From an uncultured Desulfobacter sp. (lineage in GTDB: Bacteria > Desulfobacterota > Desulfobacteria > Desulfobacterales > Desulfobacteraceae), in contig NZ_OY762929.1 of the NCBI RefSeq assembly GCF_963666675.1, positions 62,001-126,000 on the forward strand: 64,000 bases of DNA, written 5' to 3'. Position numbers and translations under genes: made by a program. A model generated the notes under the pieces. That model had not been told where the DNA came from and ran no database searches. It saw only the letters and a program-made list of their open reading frames with translations. Below are positions 8,541 to 18,700 of the stretch, piece after piece (position 1 is the stretch's first letter; every line of letters begins with the position of its first letter).

Positions 8541-8927
8541 CTATTTCGTGTAGCCGCTTCCCACGATTAATCCGCCTGCGGTGGTCCGGACATATGTTTT
8601 TTTATCTGCACCGGCCCACTTGTATTCCACCCATACCCCGGCGGGAGTGGATTTAACAAGTGCATCGTAGACCGGTTTTAATTGGTCGGTATTCAGGCTT
8701 TGCCCCTGCTTGCTAGGATGGACCACCATTGTTCCGCTTTTTTCCATGATAAAGACGTAAGGATCGTAATCGCCCGGCTTGTACTCCGTGGGCGCTTTAC
8801 CGCCGTCAATTCCGGCTGCGATGCCGTCCACATGCCCCTTGATTGCGCCTTCGTCCGCCGCCATCGCGACAGTAGACAGGCAGATGCCGATCACTATTGC
8901 CAAACAAATCGTCAAAGCTTTTTTCAT
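8541..8927 (-). CDS. Secreted single-Cache-domain protein
   Basis: 128 residues. A signal peptide (MKKALTICLAIVIGICLSTV, cleavage after AMA at about 23) precedes one compact domain that matches a single Cache fold: DPYVFIMEKSGTMVVHPS, a short helical insertion, then GVWVEYKWAGADKKTYVR and GLIVGSGY. The same pattern (VFNYKGDMLIHP...FEYDW) occurs in the chemoreceptor encoded at 13081-15102. There is no membrane anchor or signalling domain, so it would be a free periplasmic ligand-binding module. Such stand-alone Cache proteins are common in Desulfobacterota; their partners are unknown. Confidence 0.78.
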   Translation of the reverse strand: MKKALTICLAIVIGICLSTVAMAADEGAIKGHVDGIAAGIDGGKAPTEYKPGDYDPYVFIMEKSGTMVVHPSKQGQSLNTDQLKPVYDALVKSTPAGVWVEYKWAGADKKTYVRTTAGGLIVGSGYTK

Positions 8928-9475
8928 AACGGTTCCTTTTTCATTAAAATTGTAAGAAAATTGCTGTTAAAGATACAACTTGTGACAAAAAAAGCGTTCG
9001 CGGGACTGTAGCCCGTCGGTCCTTTTCCTTTTTTGCGGCCAGGTTTGGGAAAAGGATATTAAATCCCCTTTTGCTGTTTAAATTTTCGGGGTTAATATTT
9101 TGTTCGTTTATTAAAAAATCGTCTTATATGTTAAGCAAAGTGGGTGTCTGATTGTTGGGAGGTTCTTTGCCTAACGGGCTCAAGAAATTTCTAAATTTAC
9201 AAACTTAGATAGCATGGGTTCGAATATTAGTAAATTATTTTTTATCCTACTTAATTTTTTATATGATTTCGTTGGGGAGTTATGGTTGCGAATTATCGTC
9301 CGATGCATCCATGGCAGAGATATATTTTATGGGCCTGTCAGGATTGAGTATCAATTCTTTCTTGCTATTCAGACGGCAGTCAGGATATTCTTCACTTATC
9401 TTAATTTTGGTTCAACCTGTCCCACAAGTGTCTAACCCAATTCAGATGTTCTCTTTGGGGAAAGGAGAAAGGTTT
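8928..9475. other. Intergenic stretch without a convincing gene
   Basis: About 550 bp between the Cache gene and the E1 remnant. Overlapping plus-strand frames near 9214-9535 translate to unstructured, Phe/Ile-rich sequence with no ribosome site and mutually overlapping frames. I see no gene there. The sequence just before 9476 contains GGGGAAAGGAGAAAGG, a strong ribosome site that belongs to the decayed E1 gene that follows. The rest probably holds the promoter of that dead gene and of the divergent Cache gene. Confidence 0.6.
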
Positions 9476-9925
9476 ATGGCAGAAAAAAAATGTCTGCGGA
9501 TTTTCAAGTTCGTCTTTTTACCCACATGGTTTTGATATGAAAGTTCGAAGAAAAAATTGTGCCCCTGTGCCGGGAACAATACAGGTTGCCGGGTATGCAA
9601 ATTTTGGCCAACGGCCAGGAAGCGGTGGCAACCGGTGTTGTGTCGGCCCTTGGGCCCGAAGAGATCATCGTCAGTCACCATCGCCGTCACGGGCATCTAT
9701 TGGCAAGGGGCGCCTGGTCGCCGTGCATGAAGCCAACCGTTTTTGCGGCTTTGGGGCGGAATTGGCCGCCATGGTGGCCGAGGAGGCGTTCTATGTTTGA
9801 AGGGGCCGGTCAAATGGGTGGGGGCGCCGCAAATCCCGGTGTCTGTGGCACCAAGCCTTGAAAACGTTTTTATCCCCGGGCCGGAGGATGTCGTCAACGC
9901 AGTTCTGGGGACAATGATCCCATAA
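9476..9925 (+). pseudogene. Decayed 2-oxoacid dehydrogenase E1: alpha-subunit head fused to beta-subunit tail
   Basis: Reading across frames recovers two pieces of a thiamine-diphosphate E1 enzyme (pyruvate/acetoin/branched-chain type). 9490-9714 gives an E1-alpha N-terminus: FTHMVLI, KFEEKIVPLCREQY, then GQEAVATGVVSALGPEE and HHRRHGHLLARG. From 9702 the frame switches to an E1-beta C-terminus: KGRLVAVHEANRFCGFGAE, then LKGPVKWVGAPQIPVSVAPS and EDVVNAVLGTMIP to TAA at 9925. Four lesions are visible: one A missing in the A-run at 9482-9490 relative to the ATG at 9476; TGA at 9538 where an Arg codon is expected; an internal deletion of roughly 1.5 kb joining alpha to beta at about 9702-9714; and one T missing near 9793. 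A strong ribosome site remains upstream. Confidence 0.85.
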
Positions 9926-10041
9926 CCATTTGACTTTCTTAGAAAGAGACCGCCATTGTCATTTTGTTATCATGGGTATATAAAATAAGGGGAGACGCAA
10001 ATTCAAGCGTTCCTCTAACCCTTTATGCAGGGAGAAGGAAA

Positions 10042-10494
10042 ATGAAAACAGCGAAAGATATCATGGAAACAGAAGTCATCTCGATAACCCCGGAAACCGA
10101 CATCTCCCGGGCAGTGGAGCTTTTATTGAACAATCATATTAATGGGGTGCCCGTGGTGGGCGCGAACGGCAGGCTTGAAGGCATCCTGTGCCAGAGTGAT
10201 CTTATTTTTCAGCAGAAAACCATTTCTCTTCCCCCGATACTTACCTTTCTCGACGGCATTATCCCCTTGTCTTCATCCAAAAAACTGGAAAATGAAATGA
10301 AAAAAATCGCGGCCGGCACCGTGGCCCAGGCCATGGTTTCAGATCCTGTTACTGTGACGCCGGATACACCGGTCAGTGACATCGCAGCCATGATGGTTGA
10401 ACGGCATTTTCATACCATTCCCGTGGTTGAGAACGGTAAGGTGATAGGGATTGTGGGCAAAGAAGACGTGTTGAGGACATTGATCAAGTCCTAG
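10042..10494 (+). CDS. CBS-domain-pair protein
   Basis: 150 residues from ATG 10042, which has GGAGAAGG just upstream; a longer frame from 9964 lacks a ribosome site and adds non-homologous sequence. Two CBS motifs are visible: residues about 1-60 (AKDIMETEVISITPETDISR...NGVPVVGANGRLEGI) and about 92-150 (VAQAMVSDPVTVTPDTPVSD...HTIPVVENGKVIGIV). They are separated by a helical linker. Stand-alone CBS pairs (Bateman modules) bind adenine nucleotides or SAM and regulate partner proteins. It lies 72 bp upstream of ppsA in the same direction, so a link to cellular energy status and PEP synthase is plausible but inferred. Confidence 0.88.
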   Translation: MKTAKDIMETEVISITPETDISRAVELLLNNHINGVPVVGANGRLEGILCQSDLIFQQKTISLPPILTFLDGIIPLSSSKKLENEMKKIAAGTVAQAMVSDPVTVTPDTPVSDIAAMMVERHFHTIPVVENGKVIGIVGKEDVLRTLIKS

Positions 10495-10566
10495 GGCCTT
10501 GGGGGCCCGGTGATTTAAATTGCGGCGTAGTTTCTTGTTAATATGAAAGAAAATTAGGAGGTGAAA

Positions 10567-12990
10567 ATGGGCAAAAATACGCACAAGGACCAGAAGCCGT
10601 TCGTGGCCTGGTTCAGTGATTTGAGTATTGACGATGTGCCTCTGGTGGGCGGAAAGAATGCCAGCCTGGGCGAGATGTATCGCAATTTGAGCCCCAAGGG
10701 GGTAAGTATCCCCAATGGATTCGCCGTTACCGCCCATGCCTATACCTATCTTTTGGAAAAATCCAGGGCCATGGACAAGATTCGGGAAATATTGTCCGAC
10801 CTGGATACCCATGACATGGACAACCTCCAGGAGCGCGGGGCCAGGGTCCGAACTCTGATCCGCGGCCTGGAATTCCCGGAAGCGTTGTATAAGGAGATCG
10901 CCAAGGCCTATGTCAAACTGGAAGGGGAATACGGAAAAAACGTGGATGTGGCCGTGCGCTCTTCGGCAACGGCCGAGGATTTGCCCGACGCAAGTTTTGC
11001 CGGCCAGCAGGACACCTATTTAAATATCCGTGGCGTGGAAGATCTGGTGGAGGCCTGCCACCGCTGTTTTGCTTCCCTGTTCACCAACCGGGCCATATCC
11101 TACCGCGAAGATAAGGGCTTTGACCATTTTTCCATTGCTCTGTCCATTGCCGTGCAAAAGATGGTGAGAAGCGATCTGGCTTCAAGCGGGGTCATGTTCA
11201 GCATAGACACGGAATCGGGATTTCGGGATGCGGTGTTTATCACCGGTGCCTACGGCCTGGGGGAAAATGTGGTCCAGGGCGCGGTGAATCCCGATGAATG
11301 GTACGTGTTCAAGCCCACACTCAAACAGGGCTTTAAGCCCATCATCATGAAAAAAACCGGCGGCAAGGCCATAAAGATGATCTATACCACGGATGCCAAA
11401 CAGCCCACCAAGAACGTGGCAGTGCCGGACGAGGACCGCCGCCGTCTCGTGCTCAAGGATGAGGAAGTATTGGAACTGGGCCGGATGGCCTGCACCATTG
11501 AGGATCACTATTCGGAAAAAGCCGGCTACCTTAAACCCATGGACATCGAGTGGGCAAAGGACGGTGAGACCGGCGAGCTGTTCATCGTCCAGGCCCGGCC
11601 CGAGACGGTGCACACATTAAAGGACAAGGCCGTTCTCAGGGAGTTTATTCTCAAAGAGACAGGCGAAATCGTGTGTACCGGCCAGTCCGTGGGGGAACTT
11701 ATCGGCCAGGGCGGGGTCAATGTGATCAAATCCGCCCAGATGATTTCCCAGTTCCAGAAAGGCCAGGTCCTGGTGACGGATATGACGGATCCGGACTGGG
11801 AACCGGTGATGAAGATCGCCGGGGCCATTGTCACCAACCGGGGCGGCCGCACCTGCCACGCCGCCATTGTCAGCCGTGAACTGGGCATTCCGTGTCTCGT
11901 GGGCGCGGGTAACGCCACCACCCGGATGCAAACCGGCCAGAACGTGACCGTGGACTGCTCCCAGGGCAGTGTCGGTTACGTGTATGAGGGGCTTTTGCCC
12001 TACGAGGTCAAGGAGACGGATCTGGGAAGTCTGCCCAAGACCAAAACCAAGATCATGCTGAACCTGGCCAGTCCGGAGCAGGCCTTTGATAAGAGCTTTC
12101 TCCCCCATCACGGGGTGGGCCTGGCCCGCGAGGAATTTATCATCAATTCCTATATTAAAGTCCACCCCCTGGCCCTTTTGAAGTACGAGGAGCTGGGCGA
12201 CGAGATTTTGAAACGGGCCATAGCGGACATGACCATCGGCTACAACGATAAGAGCGACTATTTTGTGGACAAGCTGGCCGAGGGCGTGGGCATGCTGGCA
12301 GCCGCCTTTTTTCCTGAGCCGGTCATTGTCCGGCTTTCGGATTTCAAGAGCAACGAGTACGCCAACCTCATAGGCGGTGGCCAGTTTGAGCCGGACGAAG
12401 AGAATCCCATGATCGGATGGCGCGGTGCATCGCGTTACTACGCCAATGAATACAAGGAGGCTTTCGGCCTGGAATGCAAGGCCATGCTGAAAATCAAAAA
12501 CGAGATGGGGCTTCATAACGTCCAGGTGATGATCCCCTTCTGCCGCACGCTGGATGAGGCCAAGCAGGTCATTGATACCATGGCCGAATACGGCCTGAGA
12601 CAGGGGGAAAACGGGTTTAAGGTGATCTGCATGTGTGAGATTCCGTCTAATGTCATCCTGGCCGAAGAATATCTGGAAATTTTTGATGGTTTCTCCATCG
12701 GCACAAATGACCTGACACAATTGCTGCTTGGCGTGGACAGGGATTCGTCCCTTGTCTCCCATGTGTATGACGAACGCAATCCGGCGGTTAAAAAGATGGT
12801 CCGCCAGGTGATTGAGATCGCCGTAAAAAAGGGCAAGTACATCGGTATCTGCGGCCAGGCCCCCAGCGATTATCTGGAGTTTGCTGAATTTGTGGTGGAA
12901 TGCGGCATTGAGACCATGTCCCTGAATCCGGACACGGTGATCAAGACCACCCTCGCCGTGGCTGAACTGGAAAAGAAACTGGGCGTATAA
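10567..12990 (+). CDS. ppsA: Phosphoenolpyruvate synthase
   Basis: 807 residues from ATG 10567; AGGAGG at 10556-10561 fits this start better than the in-frame GTG at 10561. The N-terminal ATP-grasp domain opens with PLVGGKNASLGEM and contains VAVRSSATAEDLPDASFAGQ. The central phosphohistidine domain has GGRTCHAAIVSRELGIP with catalytic His431. The C-terminal PEP-binding barrel ends with DGFSIGTNDLTQ and GICGQAPSDY, which carries the catalytic Cys. The enzyme converts pyruvate, ATP and water to PEP, AMP and phosphate, feeding gluconeogenesis. With nifJ 2.8 kb downstream this suits growth on acetate or CO2. A strong terminator follows at 13011. Confidence 0.95.
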   Translation: MGKNTHKDQKPFVAWFSDLSIDDVPLVGGKNASLGEMYRNLSPKGVSIPNGFAVTAHAYTYLLEKSRAMDKIREILSDLDTHDMDNLQERGARVRTLIRGLEFPEALYKEIAKAYVKLEGEYGKNVDVAVRSSATAEDLPDASFAGQQDTYLNIRGVEDLVEACHRCFASLFTNRAISYREDKGFDHFSIALSIAVQKMVRSDLASSGVMFSIDTESGFRDAVFITGAYGLGENVVQGAVNPDEWYVFKPTLKQGFKPIIMKKTGGKAIKMIYTTDAKQPTKNVAVPDEDRRRLVLKDEEVLELGRMACTIEDHYSEKAGYLKPMDIEWAKDGETGELFIVQARPETVHTLKDKAVLREFILKETGEIVCTGQSVGELIGQGGVNVIKSAQMISQFQKGQVLVTDMTDPDWEPVMKIAGAIVTNRGGRTCHAAIVSRELGIPCLVGAGNATTRMQTGQNVTVDCSQGSVGYVYEGLLPYEVKETDLGSLPKTKTKIMLNLASPEQAFDKSFLPHHGVGLAREEFIINSYIKVHPLALLKYEELGDEILKRAIADMTIGYNDKSDYFVDKLAEGVGMLAAAFFPEPVIVRLSDFKSNEYANLIGGGQFEPDEENPMIGWRGASRYYANEYKEAFGLECKAMLKIKNEMGLHNVQVMIPFCRTLDEAKQVIDTMAEYGLRQGENGFKVICMCEIPSNVILAEEYLEIFDGFSIGTNDLTQLLLGVDRDSSLVSHVYDERNPAVKKMVRQVIEIAVKKGKYIGICGQAPSDYLEFAEFVVECGIETMSLNPDTVIKTTLAVAELEKKLGV

Positions 12991-13010
12991 AAAATTCCCT
13001 CACTAAAAAA

Positions 13011-13055
13011 AAGAATCCGACGCCCGGCAATTTGCAGGGCGTCGGATTCTTTTTT
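13011..13055. terminator. Strong bidirectional intrinsic terminator
   Basis: A 15-bp perfect stem (13011-13025 with 13037-13051, arm AAGAATCCGACGCCC) and an 11-base loop, flanked by an A run before (13005-13012) and a T run after (13050-13055). It lies between convergent ppsA and the chemoreceptor gene. Confidence 0.92.
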
Positions 13056-13080
13056 GAGGGCTGGCCCGTGTTTGATCGTA

Positions 13081-15102
13081 TCACAGGCGGAATTTAGACA
13101 ACATGGATTTTACTTCCTGGGCAAGTTGTCTGAATGACCCGGAATTTTGGCCAATGGCCGCACTGATCTGCTCCATCTCCGATGCCACATTGTGGACCCC
13201 GGCAATCTGTTCAGACATCTGTTCTGAGAATTCAGCGTTGCTTGCCACGTTGTCGTTGACCTCCTGCATCTTTGACGAGGTCCGGTTCATGTTTTCCGCA
13301 ATTTCTCCGGTGGTTGAAGACTGTTCATCCACCGCAACCGCAATGTCGGATACGATTTCATTGACATTTTGAATGATGTCCGAGATATCCTTTATCTTTG
13401 CAACGGTTTGGGTGGTGGCGTCCTGAACTTTGCTGATTTGATTCTGGATCTCGTCGGTGGCCTCTGACGTCTGGCCGGCCAGGTCTTTAATTTCGTTTGC
13501 CACAACAGAAAATCCCTTGCCGGCCTCTCCGGCCCTTGCTGCTTCAATGGTTGCATTCAAGGCCAGCAGGTTGGTCTGTTTGGAGATGTCCTCTATGGTT
13601 TCGGTGACAGTATTGATTTCATAGGCTGTTTTGCCAAGGGCATCCACTAAATCGGACGCCTCATTGGCATATGTGACGGCCTGATCCGAAATTGATCTTG
13701 CGGTTTCAGAGCTTTCGGCAATTTTATTGATCGTGCCGGACATCTGTTCTGTGGCTGATGCCACTGAATTAATATTTTCCATAACACTGTCGCTGGCTTC
13801 GGAGACCGTGGCAAGATTGGTGTTCATTTCATTTGCCGAAAGGGAGAGCGAATCGGAACTGCCGGTCATCTGGGTGGCGTTTTCGGACATTTTCTGGGAG
13901 ATGCCGGACAGCTCTTCCGAGGATGATAACAGGTCTTCAATGCTGTTTTGCAGTTGCTTGAAGATTTTTCCTATATTTTCGGTCATTAGATTTAATGCAT
14001 TTGCCAACTGTCCGGTTTCATCCTCTTGGGTGATTTTCAGTTTTCCTGTGAAATCCCCCTGGGACATTCTCTTTGAAAATTCAACACCTTCGATGATTGG
14101 TTTTGTGAGCCTGTTGCTGAAAAACAGGACCAAAAAGATAATGATGGCCATGCTGATACAAAAGGTTACAATCAGGACGTTTCTGATGGTGGACAAAAGC
14201 CAATACTGTTTTTCTTTATAAACGCCTAACGCTACAATGAGCTCTTTATCCGGGATATTATCGTATGACAGTATTTTCGTGCGTACTTTGCCGTCGGTAT
14301 CCTTCCAGTCATACTCAAATTTGCCTTTTTCCCCCTGGATCATGGCCTGGATAATGTGCTGGCCGTCTTCACTTTTTACTGCGTAGACATTTTTGCCTTC
14401 AAGGTATGGATGAATTAGCATATCCCCTTTATAGTTGAATACATAGGGATATCCGTCATCGCCGATTTTCATGGAAAGAATGGCATCGTGCATATCTTCG
14501 GATTTAAGAAGCTGGGAAAATTCCGATTTGTAGGATGAGGCCCAGAGGATAAGGTCCAAGGGTTCGAAATAAGTTATATAGCCAGCTTTTTTTCTTGGCT
14601 TGTCTTCATTGGGATTTTTCCAGTCGTATTCAAGATATCCTGACTTGGTTTCGTTTTCAAGCAGGGCCTGTACCTTCGGCCAGAATGAGGCTTTGCTGAT
14701 ATTGACCCCCTCGGCTTTGGGGTGAATCGTCAGGATGCCCTTACTGGAAACGCCGGCAACGTAACCGGTGGCGCCGATTTTTTTACTTAAAACGATTTCT
14801 GAAATTTTTTGCTTGAGTGTCTCTCTGGAAATTTCACCTTGTTTGAACTGTCCATAAAGATAGGTGGCCACATCTTTATCCTTTTCCGTAATGGCTCGAA
14901 GATAATTTTTAATGGCAATATTCTCAAGCCCTCCCATGCTCTTCTTAACAGCGGAAATGGTGTTGGTCAGCTCACCGTCAAGCATTAATTTTATTTTGCT
15001 TTGGATAAAAAAATAAAGGCCCACGGAAAGTATGGATACAATAAAAAAAACAGAGCATCCAAAGACCAGGAACATTTTCGTTCTAATTTTCATGGCAATC
15101 AC
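13081..15102 (-). CDS. Methyl-accepting chemotaxis protein with Cache sensor
   Basis: 673 residues. The first membrane span is at about 10-31 and the second at about 306-330. Between them the periplasmic part holds two Cache-like lobes: GYVAGVSSKGILTIHPKAEG...GYLEYDW and GYPYVFNYKGDMLIHPYLEG...KFEYDW. A HAMP domain follows (about 330-385, NRLTKPIIEGVEFSKRMSQG). The cytoplasmic coiled coil has the hairpin tip IEDISKQTNLLALNATIEAA and RAGEAGKGFSVVANEIKDLA. Such receptors usually sense small organic acids or amino acids and drive CheA. No che genes are near, so it is an orphan receptor. It is convergent with ppsA. Confidence 0.95.
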   Translation of the reverse strand: MIAMKIRTKMFLVFGCSVFFIVSILSVGLYFFIQSKIKLMLDGELTNTISAVKKSMGGLENIAIKNYLRAITEKDKDVATYLYGQFKQGEISRETLKQKISEIVLSKKIGATGYVAGVSSKGILTIHPKAEGVNISKASFWPKVQALLENETKSGYLEYDWKNPNEDKPRKKAGYITYFEPLDLILWASSYKSEFSQLLKSEDMHDAILSMKIGDDGYPYVFNYKGDMLIHPYLEGKNVYAVKSEDGQHIIQAMIQGEKGKFEYDWKDTDGKVRTKILSYDNIPDKELIVALGVYKEKQYWLLSTIRNVLIVTFCISMAIIIFLVLFFSNRLTKPIIEGVEFSKRMSQGDFTGKLKITQEDETGQLANALNLMTENIGKIFKQLQNSIEDLLSSSEELSGISQKMSENATQMTGSSDSLSLSANEMNTNLATVSEASDSVMENINSVASATEQMSGTINKIAESSETARSISDQAVTYANEASDLVDALGKTAYEINTVTETIEDISKQTNLLALNATIEAARAGEAGKGFSVVANEIKDLAGQTSEATDEIQNQISKVQDATTQTVAKIKDISDIIQNVNEIVSDIAVAVDEQSSTTGEIAENMNRTSSKMQEVNDNVASNAEFSEQMSEQIAGVHNVASEMEQISAAIGQNSGSFRQLAQEVKSMLSKFRL

Positions 15103-15769
15103 CCTAAATTAAATGGAAAAAATCCAACCACATGAAATCGTATTATTAATTGAGCCTTGCTGTTTTAAAAAGAGTCGGTCGCGAAGCCCATGATTCAGGC
15201 AGGATCGTCCCCTATTATAGTTTGACGAATAAAAATTGAGAATTTCGTAATTATTATACTACGATAAATGGGAATGCAAATGTTGTCAAATGAAAAAGCC
15301 AAGATGACAGGCCAAATCCGGGAAACGATGTAAACTTGACATTGCATGTGGGGTATTGGTTAAAAACAGGCTTCATTTTTATATGAAAGAGCTCAGTAAG
15401 TTACTGAGTTCTTTCAACCTTCGTTGTGGGTCGAAGCCTGGGTCATGATAGACCTGGCTCGGCCCATGGCCGTTATATAGGAGGCCTCATGTGCCGGCTG
15501 CAGAAATTATAATGATCTGCTATGGATTCAGCCGGGTCCGGATACAGCCTGTTTGGCCGTCTTCAAAATAGCTCTTGACCGGGTTTTTCAGTTGTGAGAT
15601 ATAAAAGCTGCTCAATAAGCAATCGATTGCTTATTTATCAGCTGGGGACGGATTAAAAGGCCGGTTTGCAGCATTCTTTACAAGCCGTTCCTTTTATTAT
15701 ATTGTTCAATGGATTCTATATATTGGGACTAAATCTTATTTGCAATACCATTCAACGAGGTAAAAGATT
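15103..15769. other. Long intergenic region upstream of nifJ
   Basis: About 670 bp with no convincing coding frame. It contains the structured repeat at 15381-15477. The part next to the chemoreceptor (15103-15300) is AT-rich and should carry its promoter. The part next to nifJ (15640-15765) should carry the nifJ promoter and contains the ribosome site ACGAGG 8-9 bp before ATG 15770. I see no riboswitch that I can name. Confidence 0.6.
15381..15477 (+). repeat. Structured repeat, copy A
   Basis: About 97 bp nearly identical to 47637-47735. First hairpin: GAAAGA-G-CTCAGTAA, loop G, TTACTGAG-T-TCTTTC. Second: GGGTCGA, an internal hairpin (GGTC-ATGATA-GACC), TCGGCCC, then the conserved CATGGCCGTTATAT. 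Compared with copies B and C the arms differ by compensating changes, which supports a folded RNA or DNA hairpin element. It lies about 290 bp upstream of nifJ. Confidence 0.8.
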
Positions 15770-18700
15770 ATGAAAAAAAGAATGCAGACCATTGACGGGA
15801 ATACCGCTGCAACCCATGTGGCATACGCAATGAGCGAGGTGGCAGCAATTTACCCGATCACCCCCTCAAGCCCTCTGGGTGAAATCGCCGATTCCTGGGC
15901 ATCAAAGGGAAGAAAAAATATTTTTGGACAAATTCTGGACATTAAGCAGATGCAGTCCGAGGCCGGTGCTGCCGGTGCTGTGCACGGTTCCCTTTCCGCC
16001 GGTGCTTTAACTTCCACCTTTACGGCATCCCAGGGATTGTTGCTCAAAATTCCCAATATGTACAAGATTGCAGGTGAACTGCTCCCTTGTGTGTTTCATG
16101 TAACCGCCCGGGCCATTTCCGCCCATGCCCTCTCCATCTTTGGTGACCACCAGGATGTTATGGCCGCCAGACAGACCGGTTTTGCCATGCTGGCCTCCAA
16201 CTCTGTTCAGGAAGCCCAGGATCTGGCACTGGTGGCGCACCTTGCAACCATGGATGCCCGGGTACCGTTTCTCCACTTTTATGACGGGTTCAGAACCTCC
16301 CATGAAATTCAGAAAATTGAAATGATTGAGTACGAGGATATGGCATCCCTGTTCAACTATGATGCGTTCTGGGCATTCAAGGCCCGGGCCATGAACCCTG
16401 AACACCCCGACACCCGGGGCACTGCCCAGAATCCGGATATCTATTTCCAGGGCCGGGAAGCAACCAACTCTTTCTACCTCAAAGTACCTGCCATTGTTAA
16501 ACACTACATGAAGAAGGTCGGAGACCTTACCGGACGCCATTATCAGCCCTTTGACTATGTGGGTGATCCCGAAGCGGACCGCGTGATTGTGGCCATGGGT
16601 TCCAGCTGTGAAGCCATTGAAGAGACCATTGACAAACTTAATGGCCAGGGCGAACGCTTAGGCCTGGTAAAAGTGCGTCTGTACAGACCCTTTGATATCC
16701 AGGAATTTTTGCGCAGTGTTCCGGCTTCTGTGGAGACTTTGACCGTCATTGACAGAACCAAGGAACCCGGTGCCCTTGGTGAACCCTTGTACCAGGATGT
16801 CTGCACCGCCTTTATGGAATACGGCGAAGGCCCCCGGATCATCGGCGGACGCTATGGGCTCTCCTCCAAGGAGTTCAATCCCTCCATGGTCAAGGCCATT
16901 TATGACAACATGAAGTCCGTATCCCCGAAAAATCATTTTACCGTGGGCATCATTGACGACGTCACCCATACCTCCCTGGATGTGGAAAAAGGATTTGACG
17001 CTGCGCCCGAAGGCACCATTTCCGCCAAATTCTGGGGCCTGGGTTCCGATGGAACCGTCGGTGCCAATCAGTCCGCCATCGCCATTATCGGTGACAACAC
17101 CGACAAATATGCCCAGGGCTATTTTGCCTATGACTCCAAAAAATCCGGTGGCTTGACGGTTTCCCACCTGCGTTTTGGTGATGTGAAAATCAAAAGTACC
17201 TATCTCATTGAAAATTCCGATTTTGTTGCCTGCCATAAATCCAACTATGTTCAGATATACGATGTCCTCAAGGGGCTGAAAGAGGGCGGCACCTTCCTGC
17301 TCAACTCGGAATGGTCCACCATTGCAGATATGGAAAAACATATCCCGGGCCATGTACGGCGCACCATTTATGAGAAAAAACTGAATTTTTATAATATTGA
17401 TGCCGTGAAAATCGCCGGTGAAGTGGGCCTTGGCAACCGCATCAACATGATTATGCAGACCTGCTTTTTCAACCTTGCCAATGTGCTTCCCGTTGAAGAG
17501 GCCATCAATTTGCTGAAAGCCGACATCAAGAGGATGTTCGGCAAAAAGGGTGATGCCATCGTCAATATGAACATTGAAGGTGTGGACAAAACCCTGGACA
17601 AACTGGTGAAAGTGGATGTGCCCGAATCGTGGAAAGATGCCGTTGACGAACCTATTGTTGACGAATCTGCCACGCCGTTTGTGGACAATGTGATGCGCAG
17701 AATTAATGCCCAGGAGGGTGATGATCTGCCGGTATCCGCCTTCTCCGTGGACGGCGTGTTTGAAGCCGGTACCTCCCAGTATGAAAAACGCGGGGTGGCC
17801 ATCAACGTGCCTGAGTGGATTGCCGAAAACTGCATCCAGTGCAACCAGTGTTCTTTTGTCTGCCCCCATGCGGCTATTATCCCTGTTGTGGCCACAGCGG
17901 ATGAACTTAAAGATGCCCCGGAAACCTTTGGCACGGTTGACGCCAAAGGCAAGGGCATGGAAGATCTGAAATTCAGAATCCAGGTCAATCCCCTGGACTG
18001 CCAGGGTTGCGGTAACTGCGCGGATATCTGCCCGGCCAAGACACCGGCCCTTGTCATGAAATCCCTTGCTTCCCAGGTGGACGTGGAAAAAGAGAATCAC
18101 AAATTTTCTTTGACGGTACCGTTCAAGACCGATCTTATGAAGCGCGACACCCTCAAGGGAAGCCAGATGTGGAAACCGCTGCTTGAATTCTCCGGTGCAT
18201 GCTCGGGCTGCGGCGAAACACCCTATGTCAAATTGATCACCCAGCTGTTCGGCGAGAGAATGACCGTTGCCAATGCCACGGGCTGCTCTTCCATCTGGGG
18301 CGGATCTGCACCGTCTACACCCTATTGCACCAATGCCGACGGTCAGGGGCCTGCCTGGGCTTCTTCCCTGTTTGAGGATGCGGCTGAGTATGGTTACGGC
18401 ATGCTGCTGGCCACCAAATCCAGACGTAAAACCCTGGCGGCCAAGATGGAACAGGCCATGGAACAGGGCGTGTCCGATGAAGTTAAAGCGGCCATGGAAG
18501 GCTGGATTGCCGGCATGGACAATCTTGAAGAATCCCAGAAATACGGTGCTGAGCTCAAGGCGCTGCTCAAAGATGCTTCCGCCGGCATTCTTAAAGAGAT
18601 CTATGATGAAAATGATCTGTTCGTGAAAAAATCCCATTGGGTGTTTGGTGGTGACGGCTGGGCCTATGATATCGGCTTTGGCGGTGTGGACCATGTACTG

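Noticed and set aside
9214..9535. Two overlapping plus-strand frames before the E1 remnant
   Set aside because: No ribosome site, mutually overlapping, unstructured Phe-rich translation. Only the region from 9476 has recognisable homology.
11617..12762. 381-residue open frame on the minus strand
   Set aside because: Antisense shadow of ppsA produced by high GC at third codon positions.
15103..15300. Cyclic-di-GMP (GEMM) riboswitch upstream of the chemoreceptor
   Set aside because: A GGGGACG word is present on the minus strand but the GCACAGGGCAAACC and GCAAAGCC blocks needed for the fold are missing.
16658..18694. 678-residue open frame on the minus strand
   Set aside because: It is antisense to nifJ, has His/Phe/Gly-rich shadow composition and no ribosome site; nifJ on the plus strand has complete domains.
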